Below are positions 17,211-25,223 of a DNA stretch of 45,631 nucleotides, in pieces; the first letter of the stretch is position 1, and each line of letters starts with the position of its first letter. The notes below the pieces were generated by a model. It searched no databases. It was not told where the DNA came from and saw only the letters and a program-made list of their open reading frames with translations. A program made the translations under genes and the position numbers. Origin of the DNA: Phycisphaerales bacterium (GTDB lineage: Bacteria > Planctomycetota > Phycisphaerae > Phycisphaerales > SM1A02); NCBI GenBank assembly GCA_029246705.1, contig JAQWMQ010000002.1, positions 1 through 45,631 of the forward strand. Reading direction: 5' to 3'.

Positions 17211-20200
17211 ATGATGCAACGTCTCCGAAATCTCCGGACCACCGTGACCTTGTTCACGAGCTCCTTGTTGTGCGTGAGTGCAATCGGCCTTGCGGCCGAC
17301 CAGGGGTTGAGCACTGATCCTGGTCGTACGGACAGCAAGTCCGACACCGCACGCAAGGATCAAGATGCCCGGCCCGCCAAGGGCAAGGCTCAATCCACCC
17401 CCCAGCGCGCTGGCAAGTCAGCCGTCAAGGATGGCAAGGGCAACCGCTTTCGTCTGAAGCCATCCGGCAACGGCACGAAGCCCGGCGCCGAGCAGGAACC
17501 CTACGCAGCCAAGAAACTCCTGGTCGATGACAAGGTTGGTTTCCAGCTCGACCCGGTGACCGGGACAGGCATGTTGATGTCTCCGGACGGTGTTCCGGTC
17601 TTCATCACGATGCGCCCCAACCCGGCCGGTACTTCCTGGATCGGGCAGGCCATGGGTGACGAACGATCAGACGTCTGGATCACCTCCACCAAATGGGGCG
17701 AGACCGGCGTCGTTCATTCCGAGGTGTGGGGTAACTGGCGTTTCCTGCCCACCCAGCTCGGCCAGATCACGATCCGGTCACTTCCTCCCTACAGCCCCGG
17801 CTGGTGCGGTACGGAAGACGATCTCCTGCAGCCGCCCGTGGAGCAGGACGTGATCGCCCTTCATGCTGATGAAGGCGGCCTTGCCGGTCTGCTTGACAAC
17901 TGCTGGGACGATACCGACGACCAGACCGTCATCGGACCCGATGGCGTGCGCCCCGTTCCCTACTGGATTGATCAGAACCCGAATGACCTCAAGGGCCCCG
18001 GTAGTAATGGCATCTATGTCGGCCGGCTCGGCAGCAACTGTCTGAGCGAGATCCAGATCGATGATTCCAGTGCTGACAAGCCCGACTACACGATCCAGGA
18101 TGACGACTGCGATGGTTTTCCGACCGTCGACAAGGTGATCGACATCCTTTACGGCTACACCCAGGACGCTCTTGAGTGCTTCGACAACGACGTCGTGAGC
18201 ATCCAGGCGCTCGCGGTCAGTGAAATGGCGAAGCTCAACGAGATCTTCATCAATTCCCAGATCTCCGTCCGGGCACGACTGGTCGGCGTTGAGCTCGGCC
18301 GTCAGGAGAATGGGTCTCCCTACCGCACCAAGGGTGGTATTCCCCAGGACCTGGAAACCCTTTACAAGGCTTCCCAGGTCCAGTGGCGTGGTCTCGAGAA
18401 CCTCTTCGAGGATCTTCGTGATGAGCGTGGTGCCGACATCGTCTCCCTGCTCGTCTGTGATACGCCGTTCGGGCTTCTTGGCCAGGCTGCGAACATCCCG
18501 ATGGAGGACTACAGCGTCCTCGGCGGCGCACTTGCTTCACCGATTCCTTTCCTTTCGAGCTGGAACGCTCACCGTGCCGCCTTCGTCTACAGCGTGGCTG
18601 GCGCCGATGGCGTGACCTATCAGCACGAGCTGGGACACTGCGTGGGTGCAAGCCACGGCAGCCCCGCAAGTGTGATCGAGTCCCCCGGCGAGGGGCAGGT
18701 CCCTTGTCCTGAGTACGATGACGAATGTCTCCTGTTCCCCGATGCCCTCCAGCTGGACATCTACCGTGTCCCCGATGAGTTCCACTACGGACTGAGGTTC
18801 TTCGAGGTGCTCGACGACACGTCCGGACCGACCGACCAGATCTACCAGACGGTCATGGCTTACGCGCCCGAGGTCGACGACGAGCAGCCGCCGCCGCGTC
18901 GCGTGGATTACTTCTCCAACCCTGAAGTGACCCTTCCAGGGACCCTCTCCGCGGTTGGTGTTCAGGACGATGACGGTGTCTGCTGTGTGGATGATGGTGA
19001 GAACACCGCCAACGCCCTCGTGATCGAGCGGTACATGAATGCCGAGATCAATCAGCCTATCAACCAGTTCCCGGGCATTGCCCAGTTCCGTTGCAACAAG
19101 ATTCCCTACGACTGCAACCAGAACGGCATCCTCGATACCGAGGAGATCGACCAGGGACTCCTTCCCGACCTCAACAACGACCGTGTTCCGGACGGATGCC
19201 TCGCCAACCCCTGCTTCGATGATGCCGATGTCGTTGCGGGCGCACAGCTTTCCGGACCTGGTGGTTTGATCACCGACTTCAGCGTGGTCGAATCTCAGAT
19301 CAACATCCCGTTCAACGCAGCCGAGAACAACTCCTGGGTCCTCCAGCCCCGGGAAGTCATCATCAACAGCCTTCAGCACACGAACTTGAGCGATCTCCAG
19401 ATCAATCTCGTGCACCGTCAGTTCGGGGTTGATGACACCGTCTGGAAGCTGGTTGGTTGTGATTCCCTGCCCTCGGGCTCGGGCATCCTCAACGGCTTGT
19501 ACATCTTCCAGGCTCCACTCGGCATCTATAGCTACGACTACCTGACCACTCCGCTGGTCTGCGAGGTCGCCGCTGCTGGTGGGATCGGTGGCAGTGGGGT
19601 GGTGCCTTCGGGAACCTACCGCTCCGAGGAAGCCCTGACCGGCAAGATGGAGAACCGAACCATCGGCGGAGCATGGATCCTGCAGGTCATCGACCTCTCT
19701 GGTGGTGACACCGGGCAGTTCGTGAGTTGGAACCTGCAGTTCCAGTTGGTGCCTTACGACACCGATTGCGACGGCGACGGCCTTCCTGACGGTTGCGGCG
19801 AACTCCTGAGCTTCATCACCGACTGTGATGAAGACGGAAATTCCGATGCCTGTCAGATCGCAAGCCAGTTCAACCTGACCGACAATGTCCCCTACAACAA
19901 TCCCGACGTGGACGAGGATGGCGACGGCAACGCCCTGATCGACAGCCGGGATACGTGGGTCGAGACCAGGAACATGACCGTTCCGATCCTGATCGACGTG
20001 GACCAGAATGGCACCCTCGACGGCTGTGAGAACACGAGCTTCTGGCTCGACATGGGCGGTCCTGCCACCTACGACATTGACCAGTACATCACCTACATTC
20101 CTGATGGGGAAGTCGACCCAGTGACGGCGCTCCGGCCTCGTGACGGCGTCATCGACGCCAGCGATGTGTTCTACATCTCGTCGAACTTCGCGACCTCGGG

Positions 20201-21257
20201 TTCCGGCCCCAACGGTCGTGCGGACATCCATGACATCCTTGAGAACCCGGATCTCGACAAGAACCGGAACTTCGTCATCGACGCACTCGAGATTCCCGGC
20301 GACTGCGGCTTCGACGCCTATCGCACGGGTTGCTTCGACTTCGCCTGCAACACTGCGGTGAATGCCTGGGTCGGGCCCGTCGACTGCGATGGGGATGGCC
20401 AGTTCGATGACCTCGACGGAGACGGTACGGTCGAGGACAACGGCGATGACGATTTCCTGGGGTCTGAGTGCAACCTCACCCTCTGGGACGAATGTTGTGT
20501 CTATGTCGCCAGTCAGGTCTGTTCGAGCACGGCCATGCAGGGCAACTGCGGTCTCGCCGTACGCACCGGTTGCAGTGACCCGGGATGCAACGCGATCGTC
20601 TGCATCATCGATCCGACCTGCTGCGATACGGCCTGGGATGCCAACTGCGTGGCTTTGGCTGACGAAGAGTGTGCTGGCAACAGCCTGTGTCGATTCCGTG
20701 ACTACGACTCTGCTGATTTCGGTACCACCGGTGTTGGTCGCAACACCCAGAACTACGACGTGGTCAGCAGCAGCATCGTCGTGTCGACTGCTGACACCGG
20801 TACCAATGATGACGTGGTTCCTGGTGCGACCCTCTACGGTGCACCCGAGATCACGATCTACGGTCTGACCCACGAATCGCTCCAGGAGATCGCCATCCAC
20901 CTGGTGCACACCAGCAATGGCGTCACGGTCGAGGTTCCGCTGATTGACTACGGTTGCCTCAACGCACCGGGCGTCCTGGTTGGTGACACCATCGTGTTCC
21001 GCGAGTTCGGCGCAGCCAAGACGGTGTGTGAAGCCGCTACCGAGAGTGGTGGGCCCTTGACCGATGGTGGTGTGACCGCGTTCTCCTCCGCCGGCCCGCT
21101 CAGTGCCTTCCTCGGTACCGGTGCCAGTGGAACCTGGACGCTTCAGGTCACCGACATCTGCTGTTCAGGCAACGGTGGGTTCACCGGATGGGACATCAAC
21201 TTCACGCACACGCCCCCGGACAACAACGGGAACTTCATCCCTGACCTCTGCGAATGA
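17211..21257 (+). CDS. Large secreted metzincin-like metalloprotease with two P-domain-like modules
   Basis: A 1348-residue exported protein. Residues 1-29 form a signal peptide. Residues 35-100 are Lys/Asp/Gly-rich and low in complexity. A catalytic domain, about 330-590, carries HELGHCVGASH at 472-482, the zinc motif of metzincins (HExxHxxGxxH), and a Met-turn candidate TVMAYA (Met549) followed by VDYFSNPEV, as in reprolysin-like peptidases. A proprotein-convertase P-domain-like module at about 667-850 and a second at about 1160-1337 share INSLQHTNLSDLQINLVH / IYGLTHESLQEIAIHLVH and end in WILQVIDL / WTLQVTDI. Between them are Asp-rich calcium loops and two Cys-rich units (WDECCVYVASQVC; DPTCCDTAWDANCVALADEEC). 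It ends DNNGNFIPDLCE, a calcium-loop-like terminus, not a full twin EF-hand tag. It is probably a cell-surface or released endopeptidase with unknown substrate. Confidence 0.88.
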   Translation: MMQRLRNLRTTVTLFTSSLLCVSAIGLAADQGLSTDPGRTDSKSDTARKDQDARPAKGKAQSTPQRAGKSAVKDGKGNRFRLKPSGNGTKPGAEQEPYAAKKLLVDDKVGFQLDPVTGTGMLMSPDGVPVFITMRPNPAGTSWIGQAMGDERSDVWITSTKWGETGVVHSEVWGNWRFLPTQLGQITIRSLPPYSPGWCGTEDDLLQPPVEQDVIALHADEGGLAGLLDNCWDDTDDQTVIGPDGVRPVPYWIDQNPNDLKGPGSNGIYVGRLGSNCLSEIQIDDSSADKPDYTIQDDDCDGFPTVDKVIDILYGYTQDALECFDNDVVSIQALAVSEMAKLNEIFINSQISVRARLVGVELGRQENGSPYRTKGGIPQDLETLYKASQVQWRGLENLFEDLRDERGADIVSLLVCDTPFGLLGQAANIPMEDYSVLGGALASPIPFLSSWNAHRAAFVYSVAGADGVTYQHELGHCVGASHGSPASVIESPGEGQVPCPEYDDECLLFPDALQLDIYRVPDEFHYGLRFFEVLDDTSGPTDQIYQTVMAYAPEVDDEQPPPRRVDYFSNPEVTLPGTLSAVGVQDDDGVCCVDDGENTANALVIERYMNAEINQPINQFPGIAQFRCNKIPYDCNQNGILDTEEIDQGLLPDLNNDRVPDGCLANPCFDDADVVAGAQLSGPGGLITDFSVVESQINIPFNAAENNSWVLQPREVIINSLQHTNLSDLQINLVHRQFGVDDTVWKLVGCDSLPSGSGILNGLYIFQAPLGIYSYDYLTTPLVCEVAAAGGIGGSGVVPSGTYRSEEALTGKMENRTIGGAWILQVIDLSGGDTGQFVSWNLQFQLVPYDTDCDGDGLPDGCGELLSFITDCDEDGNSDACQIASQFNLTDNVPYNNPDVDEDGDGNALIDSRDTWVETRNMTVPILIDVDQNGTLDGCENTSFWLDMGGPATYDIDQYITYIPDGEVDPVTALRPRDGVIDASDVFYISSNFATSGSGPNGRADIHDILENPDLDKNRNFVIDALEIPGDCGFDAYRTGCFDFACNTAVNAWVGPVDCDGDGQFDDLDGDGTVEDNGDDDFLGSECNLTLWDECCVYVASQVCSSTAMQGNCGLAVRTGCSDPGCNAIVCIIDPTCCDTAWDANCVALADEECAGNSLCRFRDYDSADFGTTGVGRNTQNYDVVSSSIVVSTADTGTNDDVVPGATLYGAPEITIYGLTHESLQEIAIHLVHTSNGVTVEVPLIDYGCLNAPGVLVGDTIVFREFGAAKTVCEAATESGGPLTDGGVTAFSSAGPLSAFLGTGASGTWTLQVTDICCSGNGGFTGWDINFTHTPPDNNGNFIPDLCE

Positions 21258-21288
21258 ACCGCTGAGGCGACAAAACCCTGCTTTACCC

Positions 21289-21320
21289 GGCGCCGACCAG
21301 TCCCTGGTCGGCGCCTTTTT
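21289..21320 (+). terminator. Strong rho-independent terminator
   Basis: GGCGCCGACCAG (21289-21300) pairs perfectly with CTGGTCGGCGCC (21304-21315), with a 3-base loop and then TTTTT at 21316-21320. It lies 32 bases past the metzincin gene stop. Confidence 0.9.
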
Positions 21321-21350
21321 CATGGGCGGTCTCTTTTTCATGGGTGGTCT
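21315..21350 (+). repeat. Tandem 18-bp duplication carrying the terminator T-tract
   Basis: CTTTTTCATGGGCGGTCT (21315-21332) is followed directly by CTTTTTCATGGGTGGTCT (21333-21350), one mismatch in 18. The first copy begins with the T run of the terminator, so the duplication adds a second T run. Confidence 0.85.
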
Positions 21351-21407
21351 GCAGGCCGTCAGCGAGTGGGCGACGACCGGTCGCGGCAGACGTGCGGTGG
21401 ACCGGCG

Positions 21408-22508
21408 TCAGCGGATTTCGAGGGTGGGCGCGGCCATCGAGGCAATGGTGATCCGGTTGGCCAGCTGCTTGGAGAGTCCTTCGAGGGCTCGAGCGATCTC
21501 GGGACGATCCTCCCAGCATGCCAGGGGTGTTCCCTCGTCGAGGTGCTTCCTCAGTGATGGATGGATCGGGAGACTTCCCAGGAAGGGCAGGCCCATGGTC
21601 TGGGCCAGGACTTCCGCTCCGCCCTTGCCGAAGATGTCGTATTCGGTCCCGTCATCACCGGTGAAGCAGCTCATGTTCTCGACCACACCGAGGATTTCGA
21701 CCCCGAGTTGCTGGAACATCCGTGCGGCCCTCCGTGCGTCCTCCTGGGCCACTCTCTGCGGGGTGCAGACAATGACCGCCCCTGTGAGGGGAAGCAGCTG
21801 GGCCAGCGTCAGGGGGATGTCTCCGGTCCCTGGGGGGAGGTCGACGATCAGGTAGTCGAGCTGGCCCCAGTCGGTCTGGAGTGCAAGCTGCTTGAAGGCG
21901 CCGTGCGCCATGGGGCCGCGCCAGATCAGCGGCTTGTCGGGGTCGACCAGCTTGCCGATCGAGATCGTCTTGATTCCGTTGGTCTCGAAAGGAAGCAGCG
22001 TCGATCCGCGTACCGCGGGCATCGCATCGTCCAGGCCGAGCATGGTCGGGATCGAGGGGCCGTAGATGTCGCCATCGAGCAAGCCGACTCGGGCGCCCTC
22101 GCGGGCCAGGCCGAGGGCGAGAGTCACTGCGATGGTGGATTTGCCCACGCCACCCTTGCCGGCACCCACGGCAATGATGTGCTTGACGCCCGGCAGGACC
22201 GAGGGTTCATTGCGCACCGAATCATTGGCGCTGCGAGACTGTTCACTGAAGGTGATCGTGACACGCTCGAAGTTCGCCCCTTGTTCATCGGCGACGGCCT
22301 TGAGTGCCTGCTCCACGTTGCTGCTGATCTGGTCCTTCATCGGCCTTGCCGGGCTGGGCAGCTCGATGGTGATGGCGACCTGGCCGCCCTCGATGGCCAC
22401 CGACTTGATCATTCCAAGGCTGACCAGATCCTTGTTCAGGTCCGGATCCTGGACTCTGGAGAGCGCGGTTCGAACCGCGGCATCGTCCAATGGGTTCAGG
22501 GGTGCCAT
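21408..22508 (-). CDS. Mrp/ApbC-family P-loop ATPase (iron-sulfur carrier type)
   Basis: A 366-residue cytoplasmic protein. Residues about 6-80 form a MIP18/DUF59-like domain (RVQDPDLNKDLVSLGMIKS). The Mrp domain has the deviant Walker A motif GAGKGGVGKST (115-125), LLDGDIYGPSIPTMLG, GPMAHGAFKQL, a Walker B-like LIVDLPPGTGD, and ENMSCF at 277-282. Family members shuttle or assemble Fe-S clusters using a CxxC after ENMS; here only Cys281 is present and the CxxC is replaced (TGDDGTEYDIFG). A divergent cluster mode or a regulatory role is possible. The ATG at 22508 has AAGGAA upstream; the frame extends further 5' but through the divergent gene's leader. Gene names mrp or apbC would fit. Confidence 0.93.
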   Translation of the reverse strand: MAPLNPLDDAAVRTALSRVQDPDLNKDLVSLGMIKSVAIEGGQVAITIELPSPARPMKDQISSNVEQALKAVADEQGANFERVTITFSEQSRSANDSVRNEPSVLPGVKHIIAVGAGKGGVGKSTIAVTLALGLAREGARVGLLDGDIYGPSIPTMLGLDDAMPAVRGSTLLPFETNGIKTISIGKLVDPDKPLIWRGPMAHGAFKQLALQTDWGQLDYLIVDLPPGTGDIPLTLAQLLPLTGAVIVCTPQRVAQEDARRAARMFQQLGVEILGVVENMSCFTGDDGTEYDIFGKGGAEVLAQTMGLPFLGSLPIHPSLRKHLDEGTPLACWEDRPEIARALEGLSKQLANRITIASMAAPTLEIR

Positions 22509-22605
22509 CTGTGGAATTTCCTTTCTCAGGGGTGGTCGAGGCTCGAGAGTCCGACGATGATACGTTGAACCCTGCCGGTCTGACCACCACCACGCGGAGT
22601 TCCCG

Positions 22606-23298
22606 TTGAATCCATCCGGCCTGCCAATCCTGCTTGCCCTCCTGGTGCTCCCGATCCAGTCGTCGTTGGCCTCTGATCCACCTCCGGCTGATCTGCTGCG
22701 CGGTCCTGATGTCGGGCGAGTGGCCAAGGACTCGAATCTGGGCATGCTCGACAACGGGGTCTTCCTGAGGTCGATCAGGCGAACGGCGGTGGCGCCCAAG
22801 CGTTGGTTCCTCGAGTGCGAATCGCTCGCCCTGACGCCCGGGCAGCTGGAACAGATCACCGCACTCAAGGCGACATTCAACCAACGATCACAGGCGTACC
22901 TCGATCAGCACCAGCCCCGGATCAAGGCGCTTCGCAAGCGTCTCAAGGCCATGGAAACCGCAGCCGCAGCTGGAGAGGAACAGCCCCCCGAATATCTGGA
23001 ACTTCTGGCTGAACGGGCACGGCTGGTCGACGCAGCGCCTCAGGTCACGGTCTTGCAGCAAGCCGTCTGGTCCTTGCTGAAACCCCTTCAACAAGACAAC
23101 CTGCGCAGTCGACTCGAAGCGGTTCGAGAGGCGATCCGCCGAGAGCAGGCGATCGAGCGATTGAAGGAACAGGCCAGGCCTCTGCCGGAAGCCATGCAAG
23201 GCGAGATGCAGGGCGAGATGCAGGGCCCATCACCTGCGGTCGATCCACCGGCGGGACAGCCTGGTCGACTGCCAGCCTCGCTCGATGGTTTCGATTGA
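22606..23298 (+). CDS. Exported coiled-coil protein with LTxxQ-like motif
   Basis: A 230-residue exported protein. The start is TTG at 22606 with GGAG seven bases upstream. Residues 1-22 form a signal peptide (core ILLALLVLPIQSSLA). The middle is helical and charged, with LTPGQLEQITALKATFNQRS, reminiscent of LTxxQ proteins such as Spy/CpxP-type periplasmic chaperones or stress sensors, followed by a long coiled coil (KALRKRLKAMET to EAIRREQAIERL). The C-terminus is Pro-rich with a short MQGE-MQGE-MQG repeat at about residues 199-209. Function is not established. It is divergent from the Mrp gene, with 97 bases between starts. Confidence 0.75.
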   Translation: MNPSGLPILLALLVLPIQSSLASDPPPADLLRGPDVGRVAKDSNLGMLDNGVFLRSIRRTAVAPKRWFLECESLALTPGQLEQITALKATFNQRSQAYLDQHQPRIKALRKRLKAMETAAAAGEEQPPEYLELLAERARLVDAAPQVTVLQQAVWSLLKPLQQDNLRSRLEAVREAIRREQAIERLKEQARPLPEAMQGEMQGEMQGPSPAVDPPAGQPGRLPASLDGFD

Positions 23299-23324
23299 TA
23301 TGAACTGCTGAGCCGGTCGTCGTT

Positions 23325-24410
23325 TCAGGAACCGCCGTGGACGATGATGTCGTCGTATTCCTCGACGACCTTCGGGTTGAAGTTGGTCGAGCTGAAGAGC
23401 GACAGGACACTGCTGGTGACCGTGCCCGGGCCATCTTCCGCGGACATGAAGACCGCATCCTCGCCCGGACTCCAGACCAGGATCGCCCCCCGCGGGCTTC
23501 CACCCAGGGCCGCAAGCTCCATGTCGTTCGTGCTCAGGGTCGAATCCCAGATGCCAAGGGAAGGCGAGCGGACCGCCTGGGCGATCGTCGCGCGCCGCTG
23601 CTGATCGCCGGAGGTCACGTTCGAGTTGATGATGCTCTTGGCCCCCTGGTCGCCGGCACGCTTGCCGACCCGGTCGTATTCAAGGACGGTCTGGAACATC
23701 TCGTCGGCGAACTGCGGCCGGGAGGGCAGGGATCCGCTGATCTGGCCGATCAGCGGGCCGGTCTTTCGCATGCGGCGGACATAGAGAACCGGCTGGCCCC
23801 AGGAATCAGTGACCATCGGAATGGTCTGGCGCAGGGGCGCACCGTCGAGGAATGAACCCCAGTTCTCCAGGTGATCACCGGAGCTGCTGAAATCAACGAC
23901 GAATTCCCTGTCCTTCGGGTTGTAGAAGGGTTGGTAGTCCTGCCCGTTGAGGTGGGGGCCACGTCCGATGAACTCCGGGGCGACCCGAAGGATGTCGCCA
24001 CTGGTCAGGTCGAAGTCATCCGAAAGGGGCGTGTTGTACTCAGCCCAGGTGTTGTCATCGACCTGGCTTTCGCGAACCGCGCCGCCCATGAGGTGAAGCA
24101 CCGCGTTCTGGGTGCTGGTCATGATCGGGTTTTCGGCCAGGTCCTGGTCGGAGACCAGCCCCGGGTAGAAACCGAATTCCTGGTGAAAGGCTTCGCAGCT
24201 CTTCACGAACTCGTTCATGGTGGTCCGGGTCGAGGTGGCCCGAGCCTTGGCACTTGCCCGGCCGAGTGCCGGCAGCAGGATCCCGATCAGAATGACGATG
24301 ATCCCGATCACGACCAGAAGCTCGGTCAAGGTGAAGCCGAAGCGGTGCGGCCGGTCGTTGGATGCGGCAGGTTGAGGTCGTTGGTTCGTGTTCATCGCGT
24401 GGGTATCCAT
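23325..24410 (-). CDS. Prepilin-type (type II secretion pseudopilin-like) protein
   Basis: A 361-residue protein with a type IV prepilin N-terminus. After a short basic leader (ASNDRPHRFG) comes the cleavage site G/F and FTLTELLVVIGIIVILIGIL, with Glu at +5. The prepilin peptidase would cut after Gly and methylate Phe. The large globular remainder (NEFVKSCEAFHQEFGFYPG, DSWGQPVLYVRRMR, AILVWSPGEDAVFM) resembles planctomycete GspG/DUF1559-like relatives, with strands such as WGQPVLYV common to major pseudopilins. No assembly genes are nearby. The start at 24410 is chosen over a GTG at 24498-24500 and an ATG five codons downstream, none having a clear ribosome site. Confidence 0.85.
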   Translation of the reverse strand: MDTHAMNTNQRPQPAASNDRPHRFGFTLTELLVVIGIIVILIGILLPALGRASAKARATSTRTTMNEFVKSCEAFHQEFGFYPGLVSDQDLAENPIMTSTQNAVLHLMGGAVRESQVDDNTWAEYNTPLSDDFDLTSGDILRVAPEFIGRGPHLNGQDYQPFYNPKDREFVVDFSSSGDHLENWGSFLDGAPLRQTIPMVTDSWGQPVLYVRRMRKTGPLIGQISGSLPSRPQFADEMFQTVLEYDRVGKRAGDQGAKSIINSNVTSGDQQRRATIAQAVRSPSLGIWDSTLSTNDMELAALGGSPRGAILVWSPGEDAVFMSAEDGPGTVTSSVLSLFSSTNFNPKVVEEYDDIIVHGGS

Positions 24411-24597
24411 GTCCTGGGAATCCTCGGTCGAAGGTGGAGCTGGGGTTGATTCGGGATGTTGATCTTCCAAAAACAACAACAGCGTGTCGAGACCCGTCAC
24501 TCGCCACGCTCATCCGCTCACACAAGGATACGTGCAACTGCTCCCGGGTTGTTGCAGGAAAGATCGATTGCCTGACGTATTCCGGGTGAAGAGCGCC

Positions 24598-25086
24598 CTA
24601 GAAGCCATCAGGGAGCGTTCGCAGTGCCTCGTAGGTGGCAATGGCCACCACCGTCGCGAGATTGAGACTCCTCGCGGCTGGATCCCTGATCATGGGGATC
24701 CTGACCCGGTGCTCGGGGCCTTGCGTGGATGAAACCCACTCATGGAGCTCCTCAGGCACACCGGTATCCTCGCGGCCAAAGAGCAGGTGGTCTCCGGTGC
24801 GGTACTCGGGGTCTCGAAACGACCGCTCTGCAGCCGTGGTCAACAACCAGAGACGCTCCGGCGCGGTCGCTTCGAGATAGCTGTCCCAGTCGGCGTGTTC
24901 CACCACGTCAAGGTCGTTCCAGTAGTCCAAACCCGCCCTGCGTCGAGCCTTGGAGTCCATGGAGAAGCCGATGGGATGGATGATGTGCAGCCGACAACCG
25001 GTGGCAAGCGCGGTGCGGCCGATGTTGCCGGTGTTGTTGGGGATCTGGGGCTGGTAAAGGACGAGATTGAGTCTTGGTTCAGGCAT
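24598..25086 (-). CDS. trmL: tRNA (cytidine(34)-2'-O)-methyltransferase TrmL
   Basis: A 162-residue SPOUT methyltransferase, the normal length for TrmL. Conserved motifs are YQPQIPNNTGNIGRTALATG (motif 1), HPIGFSMDSKARRRAGLDYW, LLFGREDTGVP (motif 2) and DPAARSLNLATVVAIATYEAL (motif 3, trefoil knot SAM site). It methylates the 2'-O of the wobble base in tRNA-Leu species. The ATG at 25086 lacks a clear ribosome site; a TTG at 25098 is the alternative. It is divergent from the EF-G-like gene and 187 bases ahead of the prepilin gene on the same strand. Confidence 0.94.
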   Translation of the reverse strand: MPEPRLNLVLYQPQIPNNTGNIGRTALATGCRLHIIHPIGFSMDSKARRRAGLDYWNDLDVVEHADWDSYLEATAPERLWLLTTAAERSFRDPEYRTGDHLLFGREDTGVPEELHEWVSSTQGPEHRVRIPMIRDPAARSLNLATVVAIATYEALRTLPDGF

Positions 25087-25165
25087 GTTGCTGCACAATG
25101 GCGGTGGGATATGAGCTCAGGGACTGGATTGACTCTTCAGGAACAGGTGGTTTCAGGGTATCCTC

Positions 25166-25181
25166 GTATGAAAAGACATAC
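25166..25181 (+). promoter_or_regulatory. Small inverted repeat in the leader of the EF-G-like gene
   Basis: GTATG (25166-25170) and CATAC (25177-25181) flank AAAAGA. A second, mutually exclusive pairing uses GGTAT (25158-25162) with ATACC (25178-25182). It sits 43 bases before the start codon and may be a leader hairpin or operator; weak. Confidence 0.25.
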
Positions 25182-25209
25182 CTGTACCTGAACTTCATCT
25201 GATAGACCC

Positions 25210-25215
25210 AGGAGG
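25210..25215 (+). promoter_or_regulatory. Shine-Dalgarno AGGAGG of the EF-G-like gene
   Basis: AGGAGG stands eight bases before the ATG at 25224. This near-perfect site suggests high translation and fixes the start. Confidence 0.8.
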
Positions 25216-25223
25216 ATATCTGG

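Noticed and set aside
18537-20909. 790-codon antisense frame within the metzincin gene
   Set aside because: It lies opposite a coherent multi-domain secreted protein and its translation has biased composition without recognisable domains.
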